Positions 9,357 through 18,761 are shown, numbered from the stretch's first letter. The stretch is DNA of 64,000 nucleotides from Rahnella ecdela (GCF_019049625.1 NZ_JAFMOY010000111.1:21992-85991), one strand, 5' to 3'. Numbers and translations: made by a program. The notes: generated by a model from the letters alone, not told the origin.

Positions 9357-9827
9357 TCAACCCTTTTTCGGGCGAACTTTAGCCGTCAGACCTTTGAGGA
9401 AGTAGCGCATCACCTGATCGCCGCACGGACGGTAGTTCTTGTGGCCTTCTTTACGGAAGAACGCGCTCAGTTCGCCTTCAGAGACTTTGAAGTCTGCCGC
9501 AGTCAGCACGGAAATCATGTCTTCGGTTTTCAGCTCGAACGCCACACGCAGTTTTTTCAGCATGATGTTGTTGGTCAGGCGCTTTTCCACTTCCGGTGCC
9601 GGGAAGCGATCGTCTTTGCCACGTTTGAAACTGATCAGGCCATTGAGGAAGTTCGCCATGACTTCGTCCGGCACTTCCATGTAGCCTTCTTCGTCTTCTT
9701 TTTTCAGGTAACGCGACATCACTTCAGGGCTGACAGGCGTACCGGTCGTTTTGAGGATCTCGATCAACTGGCCTTCGCTTAAATCCAACATGTAGCGCAC
9801 GCTGCGCAAGACATGGTTATGCATCAT
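9357..9827 (-). CDS. yehS: YehS-family protein (DUF1456)
   Basis: A 156-residue protein, the length of E. coli YehS, made of two DUF1456 repeats. The first is around MHNHVLRSVRYMLDLSEGQL with YLKKEDEEGY and FLNGLISFKRGKDD. The second starts at NNIMLKKLRVAFELKTEDM and ends in CGDQVMRYFLKGL. The family's molecular role is unknown. Two ATG codons in tandem (9827, 9824) follow an AGGA. It stands alone between the porin and mtnK and has its own terminator, so no functional link to methionine salvage is implied. Confidence 0.88.
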   Translation of the reverse strand: MMHNHVLRSVRYMLDLSEGQLIEILKTTGTPVSPEVMSRYLKKEDEEGYMEVPDEVMANFLNGLISFKRGKDDRFPAPEVEKRLTNNIMLKKLRVAFELKTEDMISVLTAADFKVSEGELSAFFRKEGHKNYRPCGDQVMRYFLKGLTAKVRPKKG

Positions 9828-9921
9828 AATTCTGTATTCCTGTTAAAAGTAAACCGAGGAAATGCCACCGGGTTTACCCCTACGCACCTCGAAGCCGGCA
9901 TTATACAAGAATCTTACAGGA

Positions 9922-11121
9922 TTAGCTGAACTGACGGATCCGCGCAATAAGTGACTCCACATCGCCGATTTGTTGTGCAGTCAGAATGAGTTTTTGTCCG
10001 AGGCTCAGCGCATGTCGCTGGCAATCGGCGCGCATTGCGGCATCTCTAATGGTATCGAGATCGGCAACATGCGCCAGCCCGATGGTCCGGCGGATCAACT
10101 CCGCGCCGCAGTAACCGACCGCATCGTGCCAGACTTCCTGCAAGAAAGCCTCTGCATAACCCGGCTCAGCCAGCGTCGGATCCTGTGATTTATCCCGCGC
10201 CAGTTGCAGGAAACGTTCCGAGAAACTCAGCCACAGTTCGCGCACATCTTTCAGACGCTGCTCGCGCCCGTCTGCCGCTTCCCGCACGCCGACCAGCCCC
10301 GGCAGGCCGCAGTAGTTGAGCAGCAGATTACCCATCGCGGAACCCGGATCAAATCCGACAGGACCGTAAAAGCCAAATTCCGCATCGATAGCTTTCAGTT
10401 TACCTTCGGCGACGAAAATTGAACCGCTGTGAATATCGCCATGCAGCAAAGCTTCGGCTTTGCTCAGGAAACGATGTTTGAGGGCAGCCACCGCCAGTCG
10501 CAGCGGTTTATCGGCTCGCAGCGCCCCGACTTCCGGCTGCAATATGGCGTCAAAGTTATTACGTTCGTGATCCATGTACGGATCGGTAAAGAACAGATCT
10601 TCGGTGATCTGACACAATTCAGGATTGGTGAAACGTGATACTTCCGCTTTTTTGGTCTGCGCGTTCTGGAAGAAATCCGAGGTATGGAACAGGGTCTGCG
10701 CCAGATATTCCCCCAGCTGGGCAGAAGCCTGCGGATAGTATTTCCCCTGCACCAGTTCGCTGCGCCAGATGTGATGATCCGACAAATCTTCCTGCACCAT
10801 CACCGCCAGTTCAGCGTCATGATGCAAAACGGTGACGGTGTGCTGCGGGCAGTACTGACCGTGGATAATCAGGGTTTCGGCTTCGATGCGCGCACGGTCT
10901 AACGTCAGCGGCCAGGATTCTCCCACACAACGTACATAAGGCAGCGCCTGTTTAACAATCACCCGGCTTTTACCCGCAGTATCGCGGATCTTAAATACCA
11001 GATTCAGGTTTCCGTCACCGATTTCATCGGCGGTCACCAGGGATTGAGGATCTGCCACGCCGCCAAACTGACGGGCATATTCAACGGCATCGTTGGCGGT
11101 AAATGTGTAGTAGCGCGACAT
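9922..11121 (-). CDS. mtnK: 5-Methylthioribose kinase
   Basis: Phosphorylates 5-methylthioribose (from methylthioadenosine) to methylthioribose 1-phosphate, the entry step of methionine salvage. The 399-residue product has the kinase-like fold with [11 protein letters not shown] (catalytic loop) and [15 protein letters not shown] (metal-binding loop). An N-terminal [10 protein letters not shown] corresponds to the nucleotide-binding glycine loop. It is transcribed away from mtnA, sharing a 116-bp promoter region with MetJ-like boxes. A downstream methylthioadenosine nucleosidase gene is not present here and would be elsewhere. Confidence 0.96.
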   Translation of the reverse strand: MSRYYTFTANDAVEYARQFGGVADPQSLVTADEIGDGNLNLVFKIRDTAGKSRVIVKQALPYVRCVGESWPLTLDRARIEAETLIIHGQYCPQHTVTVLHHDAELAVMVQEDLSDHHIWRSELVQGKYYPQASAQLGEYLAQTLFHTSDFFQNAQTKKAEVSRFTNPELCQITEDLFFTDPYMDHERNNFDAILQPEVGALRADKPLRLAVAALKHRFLSKAEALLHGDIHSGSIFVAEGKLKAIDAEFGFYGPVGFDPGSAMGNLLLNYCGLPGLVGVREAADGREQRLKDVRELWLSFSERFLQLARDKSQDPTLAEPGYAEAFLQEVWHDAVGYCGAELIRRTIGLAHVADLDTIRDAAMRADCQRHALSLGQKLILTAQQIGDVESLIARIRQFS

Positions 11122-11152
11122 CCTGACCTCTCGAATTCTTTTTTAGCCTTTA

Positions 11153-11176
11153 AAGCGTTTAGACGTCTATACATCC
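11153..11176. promoter_or_regulatory. Putative MetJ operator between mtnK and mtnA
   Basis: Three consecutive 8-mers, AAGCGTTT-AGACGTCT-ATACATCC. The central one is a perfect met box (AGACGTCT) and each flank matches 5 of 8. MetJ binds such tandem boxes with S-adenosylmethionine. The position between the divergent genes suits joint repression of mtnK and mtnA. Confidence 0.72.
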
Positions 11177-11237
11177 GTTCAGCATGTTGGCAGAATAAGT
11201 GACCAGATGCAACCGGGCAACAAGGATTTAACCAATA

Positions 11238-12269
11238 ATGCAAAGCCTCACAACCACCAGTTTACGTATTCGTGAAAACCAGCTGTGGATCCTCGATCAG
11301 CAAGCCCTGCCGCAACAATCTGACTGGCGCGAATGCCGCAATGTCAGCGAGCTGGTGGATCACATCCGCACCCTGCGTGTGCGTGGCGCGCCGTTGATTG
11401 GATTATCTGCCAGCCTGCTGCTGGCCCTGCTCGCCGAACGGGGAATGGCGCAGGATGAACTGCATCACGCGCTGGAAACGCTGCGCGCCTCGCGCCCGAC
11501 CGCCGTGAATCTGATGAACAATCTCGATCGCATGAAAGCCGCATTGCAACAACACGATTACGTGAAGGCGTTAGTTGAAGAAGCATTGCGTCTGGTGGAT
11601 GAAGACAAAGCATTGTGCGACAGCATTGCGACTCACGGTGCTGCGCTGGTGACGCCCGGCAGTCGCCTGCTGACACATTGCAACACCGGCGGGCTGGCAA
11701 CGGCGGGTGTCGGTACAGCAATTGGTGTTATCCGTCGCGCCCATGAACAAGGCAATGTCGAACAGGTTTGGGTAGATGAAACCCGTCCGCTGTTACAGGG
11801 CGGACGCCTGACCGCGTGGGAACTCGGCGAGCTGGGTATTCCTTATCAGCTGATTTGCGATTCGATGGCGGCCAGCCTGATGGCACAAAAACGCGTCGAT
11901 GCGATCTGGGTCGGTGCTGACCGCATTGCCGCCAACGGCGATGTCGCCAACAAAATCGGCACTTACAGTCTGGCGGTACTGGCGAAATATCACGGCATCC
12001 CGTTTTACGTCGCCGCACCGCATACCACGCACGATCCGCATTGTCCGAACGGTGCCGCGATCCCCATCGAACAGCGTGCAGCGAGCGAAGTCACCGGCGT
12101 TTCCGGCAGTTTTGGTTCCGTGCAATGGGCACCACTCAACGCGCAGGTTTATAACCCGGCGTTTGATGTCACACCTGCGGAGTTGATCAGCGGATGGGTG
12201 CTGGATGCGGGCGTGGTGACGCCGGATCAGGTTCGCGAAGGGATCTTCGCGGCATCCCTGAAGTCATAG
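11238..12269 (+). CDS. mtnA: Methylthioribose-1-phosphate isomerase
   Basis: Converts methylthioribose 1-phosphate to methylthioribulose 1-phosphate, second step of the salvage. The 343-residue product belongs to the eIF-2B-alpha-like isomerase family. It shows [11 protein letters not shown], the catalytic C148 in [35 protein letters not shown] and D228 in [19 protein letters not shown]. The start has a weakly visible AAGGA (CAACAAGGATTTAACCAATA). Divergent from mtnK; its 3' end faces that of mtnD across a structured repeat. Confidence 0.96.
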   Translation: MQSLTTTSLRIRENQLWILDQQALPQQSDWRECRNVSELVDHIRTLRVRGAPLIGLSASLLLALLAERGMAQDELHHALETLRASRPTAVNLMNNLDRMKAALQQHDYVKALVEEALRLVDEDKALCDSIATHGAALVTPGSRLLTHCNTGGLATAGVGTAIGVIRRAHEQGNVEQVWVDETRPLLQGGRLTAWELGELGIPYQLICDSMAASLMAQKRVDAIWVGADRIAANGDVANKIGTYSLAVLAKYHGIPFYVAAPHTTHDPHCPNGAAIPIEQRAASEVTGVSGSFGSVQWAPLNAQVYNPAFDVTPAELISGWVLDAGVVTPDQVREGIFAASLKS

Positions 12270-12429
12270 CGCTGAGGCGCTGAACGCTTCGCAAACAGAC
12301 GGTGAACGTTTCGGTTTCACAATTGCCGTGATCACTTATCGGGTTGCGCCGAAACCGCCCAAAGAAGGCAGTGCGAAGCACCTGGATTTGCGCCACTCAC
12401 CAATGCACCAGAACATGTCCGTTGTGCCC

Positions 12430-12538
12430 GCGACAGCGCGCAGTGAAAAAAGCGCGGAGTCCAGAGGCCCGAGCGTTACCGGGTCTCTGGTCGGTGTGGG
12501 CCGACGCCGACGACCTTGAACTTGATTCAGATTTAAAG
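12430..12538. repeat. Three-hairpin dispersed repeat, copy A
   Basis: Shares with 31610-31721 the blocks GCGA-AGCGCGCAGTGAAAAA, GCGCGG-AGTCCAGAGG, a closing CTCTGG, and a 3' tail of the form CTTGAACTTG..TTT..TTAAAG. It folds as GCGC/GCGC, then CCAGAG..CTCTGG (12461-12490), then a GC-rich third hairpin. It lies between the convergent ends of mtnA and mtnD (gap 12270-12555, which otherwise holds no gene). No name is recognised for this family. Confidence 0.75.
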
Positions 12539-12555
12539 CCTTTCAAAGACGCCCC

Positions 12556-13101
12556 TTACTCCCCCATTCTCGGATACGCATCCGCAATCTTATCGCCGGT
12601 GAAATGCGCGACCCATCCTTCGGGATTATCGAACACGCGGATCGCGGTAAACGACGGGGATCCGCCCATATCAAACCAGTGACGGGTGTTGGCCGGTACG
12701 GAAATCAGATCGTTTTTCTCACACAGGATCTGGAAAATTTTGCCGTTCAGATGCAGACAGAAAAGCCCGGCGCCTTCGACGAAGAAACGTACTTCGTCTT
12801 CGCCGTGAGTATGTTCGGAAAGGAATTTGGTGCGCAGCACTTCGCGCTGTTCGTTGTCCGGACGCATGCTGATCACATCCCAGCTCTGATAGCCCTTCTC
12901 TTCGACCAGCTTGTCGATTTCATGCTGATAAGCGGCGATCACGTCCTGTGGCTGCGGGTTCGCGCCCAAATCACGGTCGGCCTGCCAGCGCTCAAAACGT
13001 ACATCAATTTTGCTCAGTTCGGCGGCGATAGCGTCGCCGTCACGGCTTTCCCACACCGCGACGGAAGGATCCTGGTCACTAAAAATCGTCAATGCACTCA
13101 T
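12556..13101 (-). CDS. mtnD: Acireductone dioxygenase
   Basis: Cupin metalloenzyme acting on the acireductone of methionine salvage; the Fe form gives 2-keto-4-methylthiobutyrate and formate, the Ni form an off-pathway product with CO. The start at 13101 ([11 protein letters not shown]) gives 181 residues and follows AGAGGG; an upstream TTG is not used. Metal ligands lie in [17 protein letters not shown] [15 protein letters not shown] and in the later NTRHWFDMG. Last gene of mtnBCD, 11 bp after mtnC. Confidence 0.96.
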   Translation of the reverse strand: MSALTIFSDQDPSVAVWESRDGDAIAAELSKIDVRFERWQADRDLGANPQPQDVIAAYQHEIDKLVEEKGYQSWDVISMRPDNEQREVLRTKFLSEHTHGEDEVRFFVEGAGLFCLHLNGKIFQILCEKNDLISVPANTRHWFDMGGSPSFTAIRVFDNPEGWVAHFTGDKIADAYPRMGE

Positions 13102-13112
13102 GGTCAACCCTC

Positions 13113-13799
13113 TTATAAGAATGTTTCTAAGGCTATCTGATCAAAACGATTAACTTGCAGGTGGCTGCTGAGTTCGTCAGCGTCATCACGGATCAGCTGA
13201 CAGGTATGCCAGCCCGCTAAACGCGCGGCGTCCAGTTCCTGACGGATGTCCGATAAAAATAATAAATCCTGTGGCGGCAATATCAGTTGTTCTGCGATGT
13301 TCTGATACGACTCCGTTTCACGCTTGGCCCCGACGCGGGTATCAAAATACCCGCTGAACAGCGGCGTTAAATCACCGGCATCGCTGTAGCCAAACAGCAG
13401 TTTTTGCGCGTCCACCGAGCCGGAGGAATAGACGCAAAGTTGCAGGCCATCGGCTTTCCAGGTTTCCAGTTGCGGCGCGACATCGTCATAAAGATGTCCG
13501 CGAAAATCGCCGTTCTCATAACCGGTACGCCAGATAATGCCCTGCAATACTTTCAGCGACGTCGATTTCACATCGTTGTCCATGTAAGTAAAAAGCTGTT
13601 CGATCAGCGCTTCGACACTGGCCTGTGGCCGGTCTATTTCAGCGCGTAAAGCATCCAGCGCCGCAGCAACGTCCGGCTGGTCATGCTCATGACGTAAAAA
13701 CTCGGCCAGACGCTGGCGTGCGTAAGGGAATAACACCTGGTGCACAAAACGGATATCCGTTGTTGTGCCTTCAATATCAGTGACGATGGCGCGGATCAT
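13113..13799 (-). CDS. mtnC: Enolase-phosphatase (2,3-diketo-5-methylthiopentyl-1-phosphate)
   Basis: Bifunctional HAD-family enzyme that enolises and dephosphorylates the diketo intermediate to acireductone. The 228-residue product begins [16 protein letters not shown], carrying the D8-x-E10 variant of the HAD motif that is typical of Mtn[17 protein letters not shown] is motif II, with K152-region and [13 protein letters not shown] as motif IV. It overlaps the end of mtnB by 4 bp (ATGA), indicating translational coupling. Confidence 0.96.
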   Translation of the reverse strand: MIRAIVTDIEGTTTDIRFVHQVLFPYARQRLAEFLRHEHDQPDVAAALDALRAEIDRPQASVEALIEQLFTYMDNDVKSTSLKVLQGIIWRTGYENGDFRGHLYDDVAPQLETWKADGLQLCVYSSGSVDAQKLLFGYSDAGDLTPLFSGYFDTRVGAKRETESYQNIAEQLILPPQDLLFLSDIRQELDAARLAGWHTCQLIRDDADELSSHLQVNRFDQIALETFL

Positions 13800-14410
13800 T
13801 TGGCCTCCAGCAGGCGGCGTTGCAGTTCACACTGGAATAAGAATTCCAGCCCTTCCAGATGGCGGCGCGCTTCGGCCACATCCCGTCCCCAGCAGGTCAG
13901 CCCGTGGCCGCGCAGCAAAAAACCATACTGCAACGGCGTGTGCTCTGAAGACGCAATAATTTTCTGCGCCAGCGCAGGAATATCCTGGCTGTTGTCAAAA
14001 ATCGGGATCACCACCTGATCGAGGTGCGAGGTCTGGCCGCTGAGCGATTTCTGCATCTCGTAGCCTTCCAGCACCAGCGCGCCGCTGCGCTCTACCCGCG
14101 ATAACACGGTCGAATTGACCGAATGGGTATGCAGCACCGCGCCTGTTTCAGGATAGCGGGAATACAGCATTGTGTGCAGGCCGGTTTCCGCAGAAGGACG
14201 ACGGCCGCTCGGCGCCAGCCCGCTTTCCAGTTCAACCAGCAGAAAATCTTCTGCGGTAAGTGATCCTTTGTCTTTCCCAGATTCGGTGATCAGACAATGG
14301 GCATCGCCTTCCCGGATGGACATATTGCCGCCCGTCGCCGGGCTCCAGCCCTTCTGACCAATCCAGTGACACGCCGCCAGCAGCGCGCCCAGTTGCAAAT
14401 TTTCTGTCAT
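13796..14410 (-). CDS. mtnB: Methylthioribulose-1-phosphate dehydratase
   Basis: Class II aldolase-fold zinc enzyme that dehydrates methylthioribulose 1-phosphate. The 204-residue product shows [11 protein letters not shown] and ESGKDKGSL near the N-terminus, zinc ligands in [11 protein letters not shown], and [11 protein letters not shown] toward the C-terminus. First gene of mtnBCD, divergent from the aminotransferase gene, with a MetJ-like operator about 100 bp upstream. Confidence 0.96.
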   Translation of the reverse strand: MTENLQLGALLAACHWIGQKGWSPATGGNMSIREGDAHCLITESGKDKGSLTAEDFLLVELESGLAPSGRRPSAETGLHTMLYSRYPETGAVLHTHSVNSTVLSRVERSGALVLEGYEMQKSLSGQTSHLDQVVIPIFDNSQDIPALAQKIIASSEHTPLQYGFLLRGHGLTCWGRDVAEARRHLEGLEFLFQCELQRRLLEAK

Positions 14411-14504
14411 CTTTATCCTGAAAAAACGGTGCGTTGAGGGACTGAGTTTGGGGTGAAATATGCAATATATAAAAAGCGTAGCGCCTTATACCGAATTGTC
14501 ATTT

Positions 14505-14520
14505 AGCCATCTAAGCGTCT
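14505..14520. promoter_or_regulatory. Putative MetJ operator between mtnB and the aminotransferase gene
   Basis: AGCCATCT-AAGCGTCT: two adjacent 8-mers each matching 6 of 8 bases of the met box AGACGTCT, within the 208-bp divergent promoter region. Weaker than the mtnK-mtnA site but in the equivalent position. Confidence 0.55.
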
Positions 14521-14618
14521 CGATTGCCAAATATTAACATCGTGTTATATTGTCAGCAACATCGCTATTTGCACACCTGACGCCTGTCAGGTCAACGGTC
14601 CAGGAGTATTGACCCGCC

Positions 14619-15779
14619 ATGAGCACAGCAGCATTGATCCCCGAAAGTAAACTTCCCGCACTAGGCACCACGATTTTCACCCAAATGAGTGCTCTGGCGC
14701 AGAAACACAATGCGATTAACCTGTCGCAGGGTTTTCCTGATTTCGATGGCCCGCAATATCTGCGGGATCGTCTGGCATATCACGTCAGTCAGGGCGCGAA
14801 TCAGTACGCCCCGATGACCGGTACCGCAACGCTGCGTGAAGCGATTGCGGCGAAAACCGAACAAATTTACGGCTATGCGCCCGACGCCGATACTGACATC
14901 ACCATCACGGCGGGCGCGACGGAGTCGCTGTATATCGCCATCACCGCGCTGGTGTCTAAGGGCGATGAAGTGATTGCTTTCGATCCGAGCTATGACTGCT
15001 ACGCCCCGGCGGTAGAACTGGCAGGCGGCGTGATGAAGCGCATTCAGTTGCAGCCGCCGGAATTCAAGGTGAACTGGGCGGAATTCGCCGATCAGATTAC
15101 CGACCGCACAAAACTTGTCATCATCAACACGCCGCATAACCCGTCGGCCACCGTCTGGAGCAACAGCGACGTTGAACAGCTCTGGCAAATTATTGCTGAT
15201 AAGCACATTTTCGTGCTGAGCGATGAAGTGTACGAGCACATTTGTTTCGCACCGGAAGGCCACGCCAGCGTGCTGCGCCATCCCGAGTTACGTCAGCGCG
15301 CGATTGCAGTGTCATCGTTCGGCAAGACCTACCACATGACCGGCTGGCGTGTGGGTTATTGCATCGCACCGGCGATTATCAGCGCCGAACTGCGCAAGGT
15401 TCACCAGTATCTGACCTTCTCCATCACCACACCGGTGCAGCTGGCGCTGGCGGATATGCTGCGGGAAGCGCCGGAACACTGGCAGGAATTACCGGCCTTT
15501 TACCAGGCCAAACGTGACCGTCTGGCGCAGGGACTGGCGAACAGCCGCCTGAAGGTTATGCCGAGCCAGGGCACCTATTTCCTGCTGGTCGATTACAGTG
15601 ACGTGTCCGATTTAGACGACGTTGCATTCTGCCACTGGCTGACTGAACATGTAGGTGTCGCGGCGATCCCGATGTCGGTATTCTGCGCCGCGCCTTTCCC
15701 ACATAAACTGATCCGGCTGTGCTTTGCCAAACAGGAAGCCACGCTGGACGCTGCTGCGGAGCGCCTGTGTCAACTTTAA
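14619..15779 (+). CDS. ybdL: Methionine aminotransferase, YbdL type (methionine salvage transaminase)
   Basis: PLP-dependent class I aminotransferase, 386 residues, very close to E. coli YbdL, which prefers methionine, His and Phe. Here it is placed to convert 2-keto-4-methylthiobutyrate to methionine as the last salvage step (MtnE role). Visible are NLSQGFPDFDGP, NQYAPMTG, TAGATESLY, NTPHNPSAT, and the PLP lysine in SSFGKTYHMTGWRVGY. AGGAG precedes the ATG. The next gene, an omega-amidase, starts inside its last codons, suggesting that glutamine is the amino donor and that the resulting alpha-ketoglutaramate is removed. Confidence 0.92.
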   Translation: MSTAALIPESKLPALGTTIFTQMSALAQKHNAINLSQGFPDFDGPQYLRDRLAYHVSQGANQYAPMTGTATLREAIAAKTEQIYGYAPDADTDITITAGATESLYIAITALVSKGDEVIAFDPSYDCYAPAVELAGGVMKRIQLQPPEFKVNWAEFADQITDRTKLVIINTPHNPSATVWSNSDVEQLWQIIADKHIFVLSDEVYEHICFAPEGHASVLRHPELRQRAIAVSSFGKTYHMTGWRVGYCIAPAIISAELRKVHQYLTFSITTPVQLALADMLREAPEHWQELPAFYQAKRDRLAQGLANSRLKVMPSQGTYFLLVDYSDVSDLDDVAFCHWLTEHVGVAAIPMSVFCAAPFPHKLIRLCFAKQEATLDAAAERLCQL

Positions 15780-16540
15780 AACTGTCCGTATTGCAACAGC
15801 CGCTGGTATGGCTGGACGGCGAGGCAAACCTCGCGCATTTTGACGGCCTGCTCGGTGCGCTGACCGGCCGTGATCTGATTGTGTTACCGGAAATGTTCAC
15901 TACCGGTTTCGCCATGCAGGCACCGGGCAGTGCGCTGCCGGAATCCCGCGTAGTGCAATGGCTGCAACAATGGGCACAGCAACTCGGGGCAATGATCGGC
16001 GGCAGTGTGGCGCTGAGTACCACCGAAGGCGCCGTGAACCGTTTTCTGCTGGTAGAACCGCAGGGCAAAGTGCATTTTTACGATAAACGTCACCTGTTCC
16101 GCATGGCCGGTGAGCACAATTATTATGTGCCGGGAAAACGTCGTGAAATCGTCGAATGGCGAGGCTGGCGTATTCTGCCGCAAGTCTGTTATGACCTGCG
16201 TTTCCCGGTGTATTCCCGCAATCGTCAGGATTACGACCTGGCACTTTACGTCGCCAACTGGCCTGCTCCGCGCAGCCGTCACTGGCAGACGTTGCTTGCT
16301 GCCCGTGCCATTGAAAATCAGGCGTACGTTGCCGGTTGCAACCGCGTCGGCCACGATGATAACGGCCATTACTACAGCGGCGACAGCCTGATCATTAATC
16401 CGCAGGGCGAAGAACTGGCGCGTGCCGAACCGGGTTCAGCGATGATTATCGACGCCGAACTGTCGCTGGAAGCATTACAGGATTACCGCGAAACCTTCCC
16501 TGCCTGGCGCGATGCCGATACGTATTTATTACATGATTGA
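15767..16540 (+). CDS. Omega-amidase (nitrilase family, YafV/MtnU)
   Basis: Hydrolyses alpha-ketoglutaramate (and alpha-ketosuccinamate) to 2-oxoglutarate and ammonia. GTG start at 15767, with GGAG 5 bp upstream, gives 257 residues (E. coli YafV 256) and overlaps the aminotransferase end by 13 bp; an in-frame ATG at 15719 lies deep inside that gene and is rejected. The nitrilase triad is visible: Glu in LIVLPEMFTTGF, Lys in FYDKRHLFRM, Cys in QVCYDLRFPVYSRN. Genetic coupling to a transaminase in an mtn cluster matches the MtnU role. Confidence 0.93.
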   Translation: MSTLKLSVLQQPLVWLDGEANLAHFDGLLGALTGRDLIVLPEMFTTGFAMQAPGSALPESRVVQWLQQWAQQLGAMIGGSVALSTTEGAVNRFLLVEPQGKVHFYDKRHLFRMAGEHNYYVPGKRREIVEWRGWRILPQVCYDLRFPVYSRNRQDYDLALYVANWPAPRSRHWQTLLAARAIENQAYVAGCNRVGHDDNGHYYSGDSLIINPQGEELARAEPGSAMIIDAELSLEALQDYRETFPAWRDADTYLLHD

Positions 16541-16600
16541 TCAGCCAGAAACTCAGCTTTTCGTCAGGATAGCTCGTGTTAGTCACGCCTGAGGACTTGA

Positions 16601-16637
16601 TAAAACGAAAACACCGCCTGTGAAATTTCCAGGCGGC
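16601..16637 (-). terminator. Terminator of the deaminase-like gene
   Basis: On the minus strand CCGCCTG - GAAATTTCA - CAGGCGG followed by TGTTTTCGTTTTATC, about 28 bp past the stop at 16665. It would also face readthrough from the omega-amidase gene. Confidence 0.75.
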
Positions 16638-16664
16638 TAAAGACTCAGCGTGTGATGAGAGACT

Positions 16665-17951
16665 TTAAACTGTCGGTAAACCGGCCTCCAGCGCGTCTAT
16701 CAATCCCTGATCCACGACCTGTTGCGGATGAACCTTAATTTCTGAGCTGTATAACGGTGGCAGTTTCTGACAATACGCATCCAGTTCGGTTTGCGCGATT
16801 GTCGGCACACCATACTGGAAGGAATTCGGATTCTCCTCAGGCAATGCACCTTCCATGGTTGAACCGTAGGCACCGAGCTCAATCAGGCTATGTGATGACT
16901 CATCCGGACCATGCGAAAATACAAAAGTGCCGTATTTGGGATGACCGAGATAAGGCAGTACTTTTTCGTCACCGAGAGAATCACGCAGGTTATAGCGCAG
17001 TTGTGCATAATTGCGCGTCACCAGTAAAAACGCCGTCTGAATCAATGAAGCTTTTTCGTCACCGGACAAACACAACAACAGATTACCGAAGTAATCGAGG
17101 AATGCGACCGAGTTGCCTTTACCCCCCTGAGCAATATCAGTATTCGCCGCTTCAATCAGGAAAGGAGCCAGCCCGTCGTCCGGTGCGCCACGTGATGGGG
17201 CAGTATATTGCAAAGCATCAGGATAGATGGCCTGCAACGCCACGACAATCGGATCATCAGCCGGTAATTCTTTGATATCTTTCAACTGATCCGGGGGTAA
17301 ATCTGAGTTAATGCTCGCCTTCACCTGCGTCAGGGTGGCGTCAAAAATGGACTCACACAACGCCAGCGTCTGCACATCAATCACGTCTTGCGTAAAGAAC
17401 TCCGCCACCGGCGCAGAACTTGCCGGTCGGGAAAAGCAGTTATCCCCGTTAACGGCCGGATAGCTGAATGTCTCCTGCGCCACCAGAGCCAGATCGGCAG
17501 AAAGCGAGGGGAAATCAGCCAGAGTGTCGTAATTGATACCAGAATAAGTATCGAAAGCCGCAGAAATCACGTTAAAGCCGCCGGTAATAATCGAACCGGT
17601 ACACATGCAGCAGGGATCCAGTGAGGTCACAATAGTAATTTCGGACGGAGGTGGCAGCTCAACGCCCTGGGCAATCTGCGCGTAATACCAGTCAATCAGT
17701 TGTCTTTCACCGTGAGCAGTAGGATCGTTGGTCTTATTATTCATGACGACGTTATTATGAATCGCATTCAGAACTTTTCCAGTGCCATCGAGCATTACAC
17801 CGCCGACGCTGAAAGTATTCTGACAATAGGCCTGCATAGCCTGATCTGCCGCAGCGGCGGCGGCAGCTTCGACAGAAACATAGGTGACGTCATTCACTTC
17901 GCCCGCTTTTAATACTGTATTATTTGATGAATTACAGTTGCAATTACACAT
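16665..17951 (-). CDS. Uncharacterised 428-residue protein with a cytidine/guanine deaminase-like zinc domain
   Basis: The N-terminal part (about residues 22-140) carries the zinc motifs of the cytidine deaminase superfamily. H80-G-E82 lies in NDPTAHGERQL, where the usual Ala is Gly, and C114/C117 lie in TSLDPCCMCTGSI. Spacing and the NDPTAH/TSxxPC context resemble bacterial guanine deaminase and TadA-type enzymes. The remaining 270 residues are not recognised; they include FLDYFGNLLLCLSG, YLGHPKYGTFVF and LIELGAYGSTMEGALP. The start at 17951 (MCNCNCNSSNN) follows GGAAG at 8 bp, whereas the longer start at 17966 has no ribosome site. The gene is single, flanked by AT-rich DNA. Substrate unknown; a nucleobase is the best guess. 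Confidence 0.75.
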   Translation of the reverse strand: MCNCNCNSSNNTVLKAGEVNDVTYVSVEAAAAAAADQAMQAYCQNTFSVGGVMLDGTGKVLNAIHNNVVMNNKTNDPTAHGERQLIDWYYAQIAQGVELPPPSEITIVTSLDPCCMCTGSIITGGFNVISAAFDTYSGINYDTLADFPSLSADLALVAQETFSYPAVNGDNCFSRPASSAPVAEFFTQDVIDVQTLALCESIFDATLTQVKASINSDLPPDQLKDIKELPADDPIVVALQAIYPDALQYTAPSRGAPDDGLAPFLIEAANTDIAQGGKGNSVAFLDYFGNLLLCLSGDEKASLIQTAFLLVTRNYAQLRYNLRDSLGDEKVLPYLGHPKYGTFVFSHGPDESSHSLIELGAYGSTMEGALPEENPNSFQYGVPTIAQTELDAYCQKLPPLYSSEIKVHPQQVVDQGLIDALEAGLPTV

Positions 17952-18254
17952 AGTAAATTCTTCCATTAGATTAAGTGCAAATATTCAGGATCAGTAATTC
18001 GCGAACGTCATTGAATAAATACGCCGGAATTAAAGAGGCTTTATCGTGGCAAATTAATCTTTAATTAAAAAATGGAAGCTGTTGTGCCAGCAGTGGCACC
18101 GGGGGTATTAAATAAAAAGGAGGTGATTTAAGGATTATTTTCCTTTAATCATAATTCCTGTGAATATTAAGAGATTCACTTATAGCCTGAATAAATGAAA
18201 ATATACATATTCCGGCGTCTACCCTCAGGGTAGACGCCGGATTAAACATTTCTG
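17952..18254. other. AT-rich intergenic stretch upstream of the deaminase-like gene
   Basis: About 300 bp with no convincing gene. It contains the promoter region of the minus-strand deaminase-like gene, including an AT-rich run (TTTAATTAAAAAATGG near 18060-18075), and a strong hairpin at 18212-18240. No further structure was recognised. Confidence 0.6.
18212..18240 (-). terminator. Perfect 13-bp hairpin after the DUF1993 gene
   Basis: CCGGCGTCTACCC - TCA - GGGTAGACGCCGG, a perfect 13-bp stem with a 3-base loop, 14 bp beyond the stop of the minus-strand gene. The minus-strand exit is only moderately T-rich (GAATATGTATATTTTC), so termination is likely but not certain. Confidence 0.65.
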
Positions 18255-18761
18255 TTAGTTCCCGCCGATAAAGTCCGCCTTGCCAATATTCACGCCAAGA
18301 TGACGCAGGATGTTATAGGCCGTAGTGATGTGGAAATAGAAGTTCGGTACGGCAAACACGGTGACATAACTGTGTGCGGTAAATTTCAGTTCATGATTTT
18401 TGCCTTTCACCACGATTTCACGGGATTCATCGCCTTCCAGTTTCGCGACATCCACGCTTTCGATAAAGCGCAGGGTTTTGGCAATACGTTCCTGCAACTC
18501 GGCAAACGTCACTTCATTGTCTTCCATCGCCGGTGCGGCAACGCCGGAAAGACGGGCAATCGCGCCTTTAGACATATCGCTGGTGATCTGCACCTGACGC
18601 GCCAGCGGATACATATCATCAGCCAGACGGGTATTCAGGACTTCTTCTTCTGATTTTCCGTTTTCCTTTGCCCATGCCGCGCCCTTTTCCAGCAATGCTG
18701 AAAGATTCTTTAAACCACGAACAAACTGTGCCGCCGTACTGCCATAAAGAGATGCTGACAT
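18255..18761 (-). CDS. DUF1993 family protein
   Basis: A 168-residue protein of the DUF1993 family, helical and related in fold to DinB/YfiT-like four-helix bundles. Features are MSASLYGSTAAQFVRGLKNL at the N-terminus, DDMYPLARQVQITSDMSKG, RIAKTLRFIESV and the C-terminal FAVPNFYFHITTAYNILRH. AAGGA lies at a proper distance from the ATG. No enzymatic activity is established for the family. It is monocistronic between the deaminase-like gene and the divergent amidotransferase-like gene. Confidence 0.85.
   Translation of the reverse strand: MSASLYGSTAAQFVRGLKNLSALLEKGAAWAKENGKSEEEVLNTRLADDMYPLARQVQITSDMSKGAIARLSGVAAPAMEDNEVTFAELQERIAKTLRFIESVDVAKLEGDESREIVVKGKNHELKFTAHSYVTVFAVPNFYFHITTAYNILRHLGVNIGKADFIGGN

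Noticed and set aside
11122..11237. S-box type SAM riboswitch before mtnA or mtnK
   Set aside because: The intergenic region is too short and lacks the conserved S-box stems; the met-box palindrome explains the region better.
12344..12682. Plus-strand open frames across the mtnA-mtnD gap
   Set aside because: They run through the three-hairpin repeat and the end of mtnD; the translations are low-complexity Arg/Ala-rich without recognisable motifs.
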